A stretch of 20,553 nucleotides of DNA from DASCNA01 sp036011305 (lineage in GTDB: Bacteria > Verrucomicrobiota > Lentisphaeria > Victivallales > GWF2-38-69). The stretch spans positions 1-20,553 of the forward strand of contig DASCNA010000216.1 of NCBI GenBank assembly GCA_036011305.1. The letters are read 5' to 3'. Of this stretch, positions 6,978 through 15,068 are shown piece after piece; position 1 is the stretch's first letter; each line of letters starts with the position of its first letter. Under the pieces are notes generated by a model. That model worked only from the letters and a program-made list of their open reading frames with translations. It searched no databases and was not told where the DNA came from. Both the position numbers and the translations under genes were made by a program.

Positions 6978-8147
6978 ATGTATAATAATACCAGATATTT
7001 ATTGATAGTGTTTTTCTTTTCACTCATAATATATATACCTGTCTTCGCATCAAAAGAATATACAGGAACGGTAATTTCACTGGATATAGTTGAGCATTCC
7101 GCCCATTATGATGCATCGTACTCAGGTGCTATTGGGTATGTAGCAGAACTGGGATCTTTAGGAGAGCCATATATTACTAATATTAAAGGTGATAAAATTA
7201 TTGAAGGCACACCGTTATTTGAGTACGAAATGCCATATTGGCGAAATCTTGTAAAAGGTTATAAGTTTCTTACAAAATCTTCTAAAGCAGAGCTTGAAGA
7301 CGCAAGAATACAGCTTCAAAGATACAAAAGACTTGTTAAACCAGGCGCCGTTTCTGATGAAGAACTAGAAAACTATATAGGTAAATATATTACAGCCCTT
7401 AATAATTATGAAACAAACAAAGCGATGATTAGTAAAAAATATGAAGACGTAAGAGAAGCAGCCTACAGACCTCCTTTTGAAGGAATTGTCACAAAAATTT
7501 TTCAGACTAACGGAATAGCTACCGGTCAAAATATAATCGAATATACACAGCTAAACCCTATTGGGATTAGCGTCAAAATGAATAGAAACGAAGCTAGAAA
7601 ATTATCAAATAAAACAGTTAAGATATACGCTATCGGGGAAAAGACCCCAAGAGGAATATTTTATGAACGCACCCTCCTAACCGATAAAGGTGTAACATTT
7701 GTAACTGAAAATTATCCTGTCAGTACCCTTAATGATCCAGGCTTTAAAGTAAAAGTTCATAAAGATTATGCCTTAGTTACTAATTTTTATATAAAAAATC
7801 AATATGATAACTGCCCTGCGCTCGGTGTCAATAAAGAGGCTATTCAAAAAGATAAAAATGGATTTTATGTGTGGAAAGTAAAAGACGGAAAAGATATGAT
7901 TCCAGGAAAAGGAATTAAAAATATTTTTACTGCCAGCAAGGTATATGTAACTCCTGCTAATTTATTCAAAAACGGTGGTGGCAACATAGTAGTTCAGGCA
8001 TTAAAGAATAAAGGTTCTCTGATGCTTTATGATGTAGTTTTGGTTAATGCTCCTAAAGATCTGCAAAAAAAAGATAAATTATTTTTCCCTTTGAATCGTT
8101 ATATTTTGATGCCAGGAGAAAAAATCAAGGTGGTCGTCGGCAAATAA
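6978..8147 (+). CDS. HlyD/RND-type periplasmic adaptor-like protein, copy 3
   Basis: A 389-residue third paralogue. Signal peptide with likely cleavage after VFA (residue 24), giving SKEYTGTVIS. The hairpin at about 86-160 holds the turn RYKRLVKPGAVSDEELENY; then PPFEGIVTKI (165-174), a barrel start QLNPIGISVKMNRNEA, FVTENYPV shared with copy 1, FYVWKVKDGK, and the end LMPGEKIKVVVGK. It is the most divergent of the three in the region before the hairpin. Ribosome binding site AGGAGA lies 7 bases upstream of the ATG. It is the last gene of the operon; a strong hairpin terminator lies about 110 bases after the stop. Having three non-identical adaptors suggests a hetero-oligomer or separate partners, which is inference. 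Confidence 0.65.
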   Translation: MYNNTRYLLIVFFFSLIIYIPVFASKEYTGTVISLDIVEHSAHYDASYSGAIGYVAELGSLGEPYITNIKGDKIIEGTPLFEYEMPYWRNLVKGYKFLTKSSKAELEDARIQLQRYKRLVKPGAVSDEELENYIGKYITALNNYETNKAMISKKYEDVREAAYRPPFEGIVTKIFQTNGIATGQNIIEYTQLNPIGISVKMNRNEARKLSNKTVKIYAIGEKTPRGIFYERTLLTDKGVTFVTENYPVSTLNDPGFKVKVHKDYALVTNFYIKNQYDNCPALGVNKEAIQKDKNGFYVWKVKDGKDMIPGKGIKNIFTASKVYVTPANLFKNGGGNIVVQALKNKGSLMLYDVVLVNAPKDLQKKDKLFFPLNRYILMPGEKIKVVVGK

Positions 8148-8253
8148 TTTACAGAACTCAAATCTGTATAATTTAATTATACTGCTGGATTATTTTCTAC
8201 AGAAAAAATAAGAAGCGGAAAATAGAATAAATAAGCAAATAAGTTTTAATATG

Positions 8254-8282
8254 ATTAAGCCTGAGTTTAACTCAGGCTTAAT
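8254..8282. terminator. Bidirectional rho-independent-type terminator
   Basis: A perfect 12-base inverted repeat (ATTAAGCCTGAG / CTCAGGCTTAAT) with a 5-base loop lies between the convergent adaptor operon and the sialidase-like gene. Short T-rich tails flank it on both strands, so it can end transcripts from both sides. Confidence 0.8.
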
Positions 8283-8308
8283 TATTTGATCAAATTATCA
8301 ATCTTGAC

Positions 8309-9496
8309 TTATATGTTTTTTTTATTCCCTTGTTTAATCCAATCTTCATTGATAACAGCATATTTTATGGACTCTTTTTTATCCTTTACATAGGAGTATG
8401 TAATATGAATAAGCCCATCTTTACTTTGAATTGCTGAAGGATATGAAACTGACAGTTCTTTAGAGTTATCAAGATAACGTCTCCAGGGCCAAGTTTTTCC
8501 TTGATCTGCCGACATTGCAACCATAAGATTGTTGCGGTTGTCAGTGGAGTTGTTAAAAATCAAAATCCAATTACCGTCATGAAGAGTAACAGCCTGTATA
8601 CTTCCGCTTGGATTAGGGAATTTAGTATTTATCGGGATAGACCATGTTTCTCCGTTATCTTTCGAAAAACTTTCCATGACTCTGAATGGAGCGACACCTT
8701 CATCCCTCAAAAATGCAACTAGTGTTCCATCCTTTTTTATTAGTATTGACGGTTGAGTCGGGCCTAAACCTACTATTGGTTTACTGGCATGCCATGTTTT
8801 CCCATGATCATCACTAATCGCGATCAATGACATATTAAATCCATCTGAATAAAGAGGAAGCAAGATCCTACCGTTCGAAAGAACTGTCGGGTGTATTCTT
8901 GTCATCCATCCACATTGACGTTTTGCTGCATTATGCGAAGCTTTTTCCAGCAGAGTAACATATTCAGGTGCATATTCGGCCCACATAGACTGATCATAAT
9001 TGATTTTCTTAAAATCCTGTTTCATTGTTTTTACAAATTTTTCACCCGGTTTAAGTACAATCACATTCTGCCATGACCATTTAGGAGGACCTGGTTTCAA
9101 ATAATCTGTTGAAGTTCTGTAACGTAATAAAGAATTCTGCCATCCATGTGCTAAAACCTGAGCCCAGAACAACCAGAGTTTTCCGCTTTTATCAATCCAT
9201 AAAACAGGATTACAATCCGGAAATCCTGGATCATCAGCCATTACAAAAGGTTTACTCCACTTAGCTGATCCTTTTAACAGACGTGCTCCCTGAACAAGAA
9301 CATCATCAGCTGTTCTTTCTCCTGAACCATGAAACCAGCATGTTAGAAAATCACCATTAGAAAGCTGAACAATACTGCTTGCATGCGTATGCTTTGCCTG
9401 CAATGGAAAAATCAGTTCACTTTTGTAGTAAGGTTTGGCGTAAGCTATAGATACAGCTCCGATCATAATCAGCAACACTCCTGCCAATTTCTTCAT
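8309..9496 (-). CDS. Secreted sialidase-like protein (BNR / Asp-box, BNR_2 type)
   Basis: A 395-residue exported protein expected to form a six-bladed propeller and act on glycans, possibly releasing sialic acid. Three Asp-box motifs (S-x-D-x-G-x-T-W) are visible: SDDHGKTW (228-235), SKDNGETW (278-285) and SADQGKTW (329-336). GPTQPSILIKKDGTLVAFLRDEG and YPSAIQSKDGLIHITYSY are typical of the BNR_2 branch common in Planctomycetes and Lentisphaerae. The signal peptide is MKKLAGVLLIMIGAVSIAYA. A longer frame begins at TTG 9520, but an AGAGGAG ribosome binding site lies within that extension, so I chose the ATG at 9496. Whether it is a true sialidase is unsure, as many BNR_2 proteins have other substrates. 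It lies 127 bases downstream of the propeller gene on the same strand, probably in one transcript. Confidence 0.75.
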   Translation of the reverse strand: MKKLAGVLLIMIGAVSIAYAKPYYKSELIFPLQAKHTHASSIVQLSNGDFLTCWFHGSGERTADDVLVQGARLLKGSAKWSKPFVMADDPGFPDCNPVLWIDKSGKLWLFWAQVLAHGWQNSLLRYRTSTDYLKPGPPKWSWQNVIVLKPGEKFVKTMKQDFKKINYDQSMWAEYAPEYVTLLEKASHNAAKRQCGWMTRIHPTVLSNGRILLPLYSDGFNMSLIAISDDHGKTWHASKPIVGLGPTQPSILIKKDGTLVAFLRDEGVAPFRVMESFSKDNGETWSIPINTKFPNPSGSIQAVTLHDGNWILIFNNSTDNRNNLMVAMSADQGKTWPWRRYLDNSKELSVSYPSAIQSKDGLIHITYSYVKDKKESIKYAVINEDWIKQGNKKNI

Positions 9497-9623
9497 TTGT
9501 TTTTTAATCTCCTCTATCAAATTAATTCAAAAGTCAGCAGAATGTAATCTGAATTAAAGTATTGCAAACTACATACTGCCGACAAATATTTTATAGTATA
9601 TCATCCTGCAATGCGTTTTGAAT

Positions 9624-11864
9624 TTATAAAAATTTATAGTACAGCCCCATATAATATGGTAGAAGAAACATTGTAGGATCAGAAACTTCAGTTCCATTAC
9701 CTTCATTATCAAGCTGCCATGGATCATTATCCCAATGTATAGACAAATTATTTTCAATAGGAATTACTTTTTTGTTTGTTCTATAACCTCTTGTTTTTAG
9801 GTTCACAGAATGATTTGTATCTTCAGTTATATCCTGCACCTGCTGTCTGGGAAGGTTAATTATGTCAGCTCTTTGAGAGTTTTTATTTCCCCAAATTACA
9901 TGGTTCATCGGAAAATGCTCAAGTGTATAAACAGAATCTGAAAGCCATCCTTTCCATGGATCAATTTTATAAGTACCCCATGGGTCTGTAAATGTTCTGC
10001 CTATAGCATAGGAAGAATAAATAAAATTATAAAGAGGATTGATTTTAGGAGCCACTAACCTATATGCCATATATGACGACCAGCCCATAGCTTCTTTTAA
10101 AGCCTTATTTTTAGAGTAATGCATTATATTATAGAAATTAAGAAAAGCCATTTCATCATCAAACTGTGTACCTGAACCAAAACCAAATTCCAGTTTATAT
10201 TTCATTGCATTAATTAAGTAACCTTCTTTCTTGATAAGATAGTTAATTACTTTTGTATATTTTGGATCATTCGTTACATGTTCAGCTACAGTTAAATATG
10301 AGAGTAAACTTAATGAATTTAATCCCCTGTCCTGGAACCAGTAAATACTATGATTATATACATCAGGCCCAAGAACCGCAAAGCGTGTTCTTTTACCGTC
10401 CCAATCCACCAAAGTATAATCATGACTTATTATATGATCCATCAATTTTCTAACAACTTCTCTTACTTCCTGTTTTTCTGCAGGAGTTTTACATACAAGA
10501 GAATAATAAGCCCCGTAGAAGAAAAAATGTCCATCTAATTCATCAGTGCTTGTATCGGACTTCCACCACCACTTTCCATCTACGGTTTTAGGCCATCTCG
10601 GATTAATTACTTTCCATAATTTATCGCTTTTCTGTTCTTTTTTATCATTCTCAACGCATCCTATATTAGGATTCACTTTTGTTGTTGACCTTATTGCCCT
10701 AGCAATAAATCCAACAGGAGGTCTCTGACTTTTAATTCCTAATTGAGTTACATCCTGAAGAAATTTCATTGCTTTGAAAGCATGCATTGCATTTTGTTTA
10801 TAAATTTCTTTCCCGGTTGCAGCATATGCAAAACATTCACCGGCACCGTATTCGCCTGTCCATTGACCGTCATTGTCACTATCTGTTAAATATAACGTTT
10901 TCAGATCACCGGCTTTTTTAAGATGACCACCATTAACATAACCGTATTTAGTTCTTTTAAGTTTTGAAGCAAATTTTTCAAAATCAACGGCCTTTTGTGC
11001 CAGTGTCATTTTTTTATAATATATCTCACCAATGCCTTTCTCGGTTGCAAACCAAACATTATTATTACTGTCAATATAAATATCATTTATTTTATCATTA
11101 GGTAACCAACCAAGCCCTTGTCTGTACCCCCATTCATTTCCATTGAATAATACAGCTCCCATATTTGTTCCAAACCAAATTGTTCCATTTGGTGCAACTT
11201 TGACTACTGTAAAATCTGTGTACGGAACACCATCTTTCCCTGTATATAATTTGACCTTATTTCCCAACTTTCTAACAACTCCGGCAGGAGTGGCAATCCA
11301 TAAAGTTCCGTCTTTTGCAAAAGCTGCACCTCTCACATCAAAATATGCGAGTGCTTCACCGCCTTTATATTTAATGATTACTTTTTCAAATTTACCTGAA
11401 GGTGCTTCTTTATATAAACCGTTTTCTGTGGCAGCATAAACTTCATTCTTATATTGAGCAAGCTGTCTAACTGACCATTTAAGAAGTTGTACTATTTTAC
11501 CGTCAGATCTAAGTTTTTCTAATCCATTATTTGACGCAATCAAAGTATAATCCTTTTGCTTTATCACGCCTGTCACATCAAGTTTCAATTTTGTTTTTAT
11601 GTCTTCGGGTATTATTGTTGTTTTTATCCATTTATTAGTTTTACTGTTTAGGCTCACAATTCCATTCGAAGTTAAGGCGTAAAGCTTCCCTGTTTTATCA
11701 GCTGTAATTTTTACTACATTTACTAAAAGTTGATTGTTTGAAACTTTGAATTCTTTGACAAAGCCCTGCTCATAAGACTGGTTAGCAATTGATACCTTTC
11801 CCGCATAAGCTGAAAAAGCAAAAGTTCCGGCAAGAAGCAGACCAAATAATAGTTTCTGTCCCAT
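9624..11864 (-). CDS. Secreted beta-propeller plus alpha/alpha-barrel-like protein
   Basis: A 746-residue protein with a signal peptide (cleavage likely after AYA, residue 21). Residues about 40-285 are made of repeated strands of the two-component-regulator propeller type (Reg_prop-like): GTLWIATPAGVVRK, GTIWFGTNMGAVLF and NVWFATEKGIGEI. From about residue 330 the protein changes to a helical region starting TDSDNDGQWTGEYGAGECF and continuing with Trp- and Tyr-rich segments (WWWKSDTSTDELDGHFFF). This resembles a family of secreted proteins in which propeller repeats precede an alpha/alpha-barrel region probably involved in carbohydrate binding or cleavage. No sensor kinase part follows. Ribosome binding site AAAGGGAG lies 8 bases before the ATG, and a plausible promoter is upstream. 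It is probably the first gene of the pair with the sialidase-like gene. Confidence 0.6.
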   Translation of the reverse strand: MGQKLLFGLLLAGTFAFSAYAGKVSIANQSYEQGFVKEFKVSNNQLLVNVVKITADKTGKLYALTSNGIVSLNSKTNKWIKTTIIPEDIKTKLKLDVTGVIKQKDYTLIASNNGLEKLRSDGKIVQLLKWSVRQLAQYKNEVYAATENGLYKEAPSGKFEKVIIKYKGGEALAYFDVRGAAFAKDGTLWIATPAGVVRKLGNKVKLYTGKDGVPYTDFTVVKVAPNGTIWFGTNMGAVLFNGNEWGYRQGLGWLPNDKINDIYIDSNNNVWFATEKGIGEIYYKKMTLAQKAVDFEKFASKLKRTKYGYVNGGHLKKAGDLKTLYLTDSDNDGQWTGEYGAGECFAYAATGKEIYKQNAMHAFKAMKFLQDVTQLGIKSQRPPVGFIARAIRSTTKVNPNIGCVENDKKEQKSDKLWKVINPRWPKTVDGKWWWKSDTSTDELDGHFFFYGAYYSLVCKTPAEKQEVREVVRKLMDHIISHDYTLVDWDGKRTRFAVLGPDVYNHSIYWFQDRGLNSLSLLSYLTVAEHVTNDPKYTKVINYLIKKEGYLINAMKYKLEFGFGSGTQFDDEMAFLNFYNIMHYSKNKALKEAMGWSSYMAYRLVAPKINPLYNFIYSSYAIGRTFTDPWGTYKIDPWKGWLSDSVYTLEHFPMNHVIWGNKNSQRADIINLPRQQVQDITEDTNHSVNLKTRGYRTNKKVIPIENNLSIHWDNDPWQLDNEGNGTEVSDPTMFLLPYYMGLYYKFL

Positions 11865-11908
11865 ATAATTCTCTCCCTTTATTTAAATTTATAATGATTT
11901 TATATTTA

Positions 11909-11938
11909 AATATATGTAAAATAAATAAACATTCTCAA
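11909..11938 (-). promoter_or_regulatory. Putative promoter for the propeller / sialidase pair
   Basis: On the minus strand, TTGAGA (11933-11938) and TATATT (11909-11914) are separated by 18 bases, each matching the sigma-70 consensus at five of six positions. The transcript would begin about 40 bases before the ATG at 11864. Confidence 0.45.
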
Positions 11939-12177
11939 AATAAAGAACTACAGCAATTACCTGTTAGTTAATGATTTCATAAACGTCCACTATTGAATCA
12001 ATCAATTTTTTATCCCAAAATTAATAATGTTGTAAATTTTCTATATGATCCGACAGTCCCATTTATACGGATTTCATAATTTTGTAAAAAATAAATATAG
12101 ATAGATTTAAATCTAATTTCCCAAAAAACTACATTCAAGAGTGAATTATAAATTTTATGGAAGTTTATATAAAATAA
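11939..12177. other. Non-coding gap behind the ADP-ribosylglycohydrolase gene
   Basis: Together with the promoter just to its left this makes a gap of about 310 bases without a gene. It is AT-rich and holds a perfect 14-base palindrome TAGATTTAAATCTA at 12102-12115, which may be a protein-binding site or chance in such AT-rich DNA. I see no small gene and no clear terminator after the minus-strand gene that ends at 12178. Confidence 0.35.
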
Positions 12178-13101
12178 TTACTTTATAAATATTTTTAAAA
12201 AATCATCTATCAATTTTTCAATTTTATCTATCTTTGCAAGAGATTTCAGCCAGTTTGATGAGATACCTTCAAGTCCAAATACTATCCCTGCCATCCCCCC
12301 TGCTACTGCAGCAGTAGTATCTGTATCATCTCCGAGATTAACAGCTTTCAATACCGCTTCCTTATAATCTGAACTGTTAAACAAGCACCATAGACTAGCT
12401 TCAAGAGTATCAATTACATACCCTGAACTTTTTACACTGTTTCTATTTAATTGCAGTACTTCAAAATTAATAATTCTGTTAAAATGTTTTTTCTCTTCTT
12501 TAGGTATATAAGGTAAAATAAACCTGTTTGCATTTGCCAAAGCTTCATATAAATTTTTACCTTTTAGTAATTCAGATACAAATAATGAATATAAAGCACA
12601 GGAAATTTTGCTTCTAATATGATTATGAGTTAAAGCTGATACTTCAAAACTTTTTTCAATAATAGTTTTTTCTGGATAATTGACACAAAATATTGAAATA
12701 GGCAAAATTCTCATTAATGAGCCATTACCGTTTGATCGCTCATAAGATTCACCGCATTTATTGATATCTTTATTTATTTTAAAATGCCTGCACGCACTTG
12801 AAGTTGTTTTTCCAATACTGAATGTTTTTCCATAGGGAGTCATATAACCACTAAAAGCCCATTTGCAAAAAGCTTTCATTATTTCTTCAGGGTTATACTC
12901 TTTAGTCAGAGATTCGAGAGTAATCAAAGTCATTGAAGAATCATCAGACCATGTTCCTGGAGGTTTTTTATGAGTTCCGTAACCAACCATATCATCAATC
13001 GGCTTGCAGTCCAGTTCAGTTCTGGATTTAAACTCAGCCGGAACACCAAGAGCATCGCCTAAAACCAAACCTAAAATACTATTTCTGATTTCTTTTTTCA
13101 T
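12178..13101 (-). CDS. ADP-ribosylglycohydrolase family protein (DraG/ARH)
   Basis: A 307-residue cytoplasmic enzyme of the DraG/ARH family, which removes ADP-ribose from modified residues or from small molecules using two Mg ions. Family marks are GLVLGDALGVPAEF at the start (11-24), the metal-binding WSDDSSMTL (51-59) and NLGDDTDTTAAVAGGMAG near the end (255-272), with SNGNGSLMRILP (123-134) between. All expected metal-ligand acids appear intact. The target cannot be told: no nitrogenase and no ADP-ribosyltransferase is nearby. An upstream TTG at 13134 would add 11 residues, but the family usually starts close to this ATG. No good ribosome binding site is seen for either start. It lies downstream of the STAS operon but is separated from it by a terminator hairpin. 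Confidence 0.85.
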   Translation of the reverse strand: MKKEIRNSILGLVLGDALGVPAEFKSRTELDCKPIDDMVGYGTHKKPPGTWSDDSSMTLITLESLTKEYNPEEIMKAFCKWAFSGYMTPYGKTFSIGKTTSSACRHFKINKDINKCGESYERSNGNGSLMRILPISIFCVNYPEKTIIEKSFEVSALTHNHIRSKISCALYSLFVSELLKGKNLYEALANANRFILPYIPKEEKKHFNRIINFEVLQLNRNSVKSSGYVIDTLEASLWCLFNSSDYKEAVLKAVNLGDDTDTTAAVAGGMAGIVFGLEGISSNWLKSLAKIDKIEKLIDDFLKIFIK

Positions 13102-13214
13102 TAGTATTGAGTGATTTCTACCGTATTCTAACAATATTTAAATTCTTAAGTTACCTTACAGTATAACTTCACTTTAATGAAATAAAAGTAAAAAGTAAAA
13201 AGAATAGAAATCTG

Positions 13215-13247
13215 AATATTTCAGCAGCAAAATACTGCTGAAATATT
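13215..13247 (-). terminator. Terminator hairpin after the STAS/acetyl-CoA operon
   Basis: A perfect 13-base inverted repeat (AATATTTCAGCAG / CTGCTGAAATATT) with a 7-base loop starts a few bases after the stop of the stand-alone STAS gene. On the minus strand it is followed by T-rich runs, though not an unbroken T-tract. It should end the four-gene operon and separate it from the ADP-ribosylglycohydrolase gene. Confidence 0.7.
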
Positions 13248-13252
13248 TATTT

Positions 13253-13570
13253 TTAGCGACAATTCTGATTTAATGAATATTGTAAAATATTTAATTTTTT
13301 ATCCAAACCCGCTATTTTAAATACTTTTTTAACAGAAGGTTCTACATTAGTAATCGAAAAATTCTCTGTACCGACTTTATATGATACTTTTCCACATAAA
13401 CGTAAAAAAGAAGATGCAATATATTCTACACCGTTTAAATCAAAAACGATTTCATTAGCACCTTCTATCTCTGTCATAATTTTATCTTCCGCGTCCATGC
13501 ATTTAGTTGAATCCATTCTTTTGTCGAATTTCAAAACAGTTTTATCTTTATATATATTTTTTCCTGACAT
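13253..13570 (-). CDS. Stand-alone STAS-domain protein (anti-sigma factor antagonist type)
   Basis: A 105-residue single-domain protein. Residues 39-95 hold the STAS core: IVFDLNGVEYIASSFLR, where one of the Ser residues is the usual phosphorylation site in SpoIIAA/RsbV proteins, then ENFSITNVEPSVKKVFKIAGLDKKLNI, the standard end of the domain. It aligns without gaps with the STAS domain at the start of the synthetase encoded by the first gene of the same operon, with 24 of 57 identical residues. STAS proteins of this type normally bind a switch kinase and are reset by a PP2C phosphatase; neither is in the window. Ribosome binding site AGGAGG lies 8 bases before the ATG. It is the last gene of the operon. 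Its operon position suggests it serves the metabolic enzymes rather than a sigma factor, which is inference. Confidence 0.85.
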   Translation of the reverse strand: MSGKNIYKDKTVLKFDKRMDSTKCMDAEDKIMTEIEGANEIVFDLNGVEYIASSFLRLCGKVSYKVGTENFSITNVEPSVKKVFKIAGLDKKLNILQYSLNQNCR

Positions 13571-13604
13571 TTATAACCTCCTGAACAAGTAGTTTTGTAA
13601 TTTG

Positions 13605-15038
13605 TTAGTAATTTAAGTTAAAAGCTTTTTCGATATAATCTGAATCATAAGATTCATCATAATAAATATTAAAATCAAAATTGGCAATACGATTATTCGG
13701 TCGTCTTCTTGATATAGTCTGAACATGCAGTAAATGATCAATAGTCACATTATCCATGGACAAACTGTTTTCGTTAGATCCGCATGCATAACTGAATGAC
13801 GGATGCATAGAGTTATACCATCCACCAATAGCCCCTATTGATGCCGGCGTATTAATAAGAATTCTACCAGCATGCATGATATCTGCAAACTTCAGAACAT
13901 TTTCATTATTATTCGTAAACAAACTGACAGTGTTTCCCATATTACCTAAGAAGTTAATATCCATACAACAGTTAATTGCTTCATGAAAATCGTTTACGAA
14001 ACAGTAACTTAAAACAGGTGCCAGTATCTTAGAAGAGAGAGGATGATCCTGTCCAATTCCGTCCAGTTCCACCATTATCAGAGATGTATCTTCAGGTATA
14101 TCAAAACCTGCAAGTGAAGCAATTTCGTATGGTGATTTTCCTGTTACGTTTTTATATTTTCCTGCTTTTTCATTTGCTAATAAAAGTTCATTAAGCATGG
14201 ATCTTTGACAATCATCTAAGAAGTAAGCTTTATTATCTTTGAATTCCTTTAATATTCCGTCTTTAATTGCATTATTGATTATTATTGTCTGCTCACTTAA
14301 CTGCATTATTCCATTATCAAATGTCTTGGAATTAATTATTTCTCTCACGCTTAAAGATATATCTGCTGTATCTGCAATATAGCATGGAACGTTACTTGCC
14401 CCTGTTCCTATGACAGGAGCAGTTACGTGAGCCATCCTTTTTATATCTTCTTCGTCGGATCCAATAATCAGAGCTAATTCAGGTTTTGTTACCAAAGATA
14501 CGAATTCATCTGAAGATGTATTATGAAAAGACTGAATACAATCTTCAGGAGCATCAGCTTTTAGTGCCGCTTCGTAACATATCTCTACAACTTTCATTAA
14601 GGATTTTTCTGCTGCCGAATCAGGAACCAATATTATAGGATTTCTTGTTTTTAAAGAAATTAATATTTTAAATATAGCATCAGAGGTAGGAGAGTACCTT
14701 GATACAATTCCTAAAACAGGCCCTTTAGGGTGTGCTATTTTTACTATCCCTTTGTCATTATCTTCACTGATAATACCTACAGTTTTTCTTGATTTAAGAT
14801 CTTCGTAAACATACTGGCTGGCAATCACATTTTTAATGATTTTATCTTTCAAATTCCCATAAGTAGTTTCTTCTACTGCAAGTTCAGCAAGTTTTGCTCT
14901 GTTATTCAATGCTGCTTTGTAAACTGCTTTAACTATTTTATCTGTGTGCTCCTGAGACAACTGGCTGAATATACCTGCAGCGAGTTTAGCCTTCTGCAAT
15001 GTTTCTGAAACTCTTAACTCTTTACCTATGTCAGACAT
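13605..15038 (-). CDS. Probable inactive CoA-acylating aldehyde dehydrogenase paralogue (pseudoenzyme)
   Basis: A 477-residue paralogue of the dehydrogenase encoded just upstream in the operon, collinear with it from start to end (the last residues are NLNY in both). The active-site segment SKTFDNG-x-x-C-x-S-E-Q of the family reads SKTFDNGIMQLSEQ, so the catalytic Cys is Gln (Q246; codon CAG). Other usual residues are also gone: TNPTST reads YSPTSD, the SPH segment reads VPD, the nucleotide-binding ATGG reads GSDE, and GGMGHSAS reads GNMGNTVS. The frame is intact with no stop or shift, and the ribosome binding site AGGAG is good, so this is not a decaying gene. It most likely acts as a structural or regulatory partner of its active sister. 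What it binds is unknown. Confidence 0.85.
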   Translation of the reverse strand: MSDIGKELRVSETLQKAKLAAGIFSQLSQEHTDKIVKAVYKAALNNRAKLAELAVEETTYGNLKDKIIKNVIASQYVYEDLKSRKTVGIISEDNDKGIVKIAHPKGPVLGIVSRYSPTSDAIFKILISLKTRNPIILVPDSAAEKSLMKVVEICYEAALKADAPEDCIQSFHNTSSDEFVSLVTKPELALIIGSDEEDIKRMAHVTAPVIGTGASNVPCYIADTADISLSVREIINSKTFDNGIMQLSEQTIIINNAIKDGILKEFKDNKAYFLDDCQRSMLNELLLANEKAGKYKNVTGKSPYEIASLAGFDIPEDTSLIMVELDGIGQDHPLSSKILAPVLSYCFVNDFHEAINCCMDINFLGNMGNTVSLFTNNNENVLKFADIMHAGRILINTPASIGAIGGWYNSMHPSFSYACGSNENSLSMDNVTIDHLLHVQTISRRRPNNRIANFDFNIYYDESYDSDYIEKAFNLNY

Positions 15039-15068
15039 TATTAGTACTCCTGATTTATATTCTTAATA

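Noticed and set aside
9497..9520. TTG start adding eight residues to the sialidase-like protein
   Set aside because: The extension contains the ribosome binding site for the ATG at 9496 and would spoil the signal peptide start.
10253..10728. Several plus-strand frames opposite the propeller gene
   Set aside because: They are antisense shadows of a long minus-strand gene with clear repeats and signal peptide.
13160..13215. Repeated AAAAAGT tracts next to the terminator
   Set aside because: Simple AT-rich sequence; probably just the T-rich tail of the minus-strand terminator, not a repeat array.
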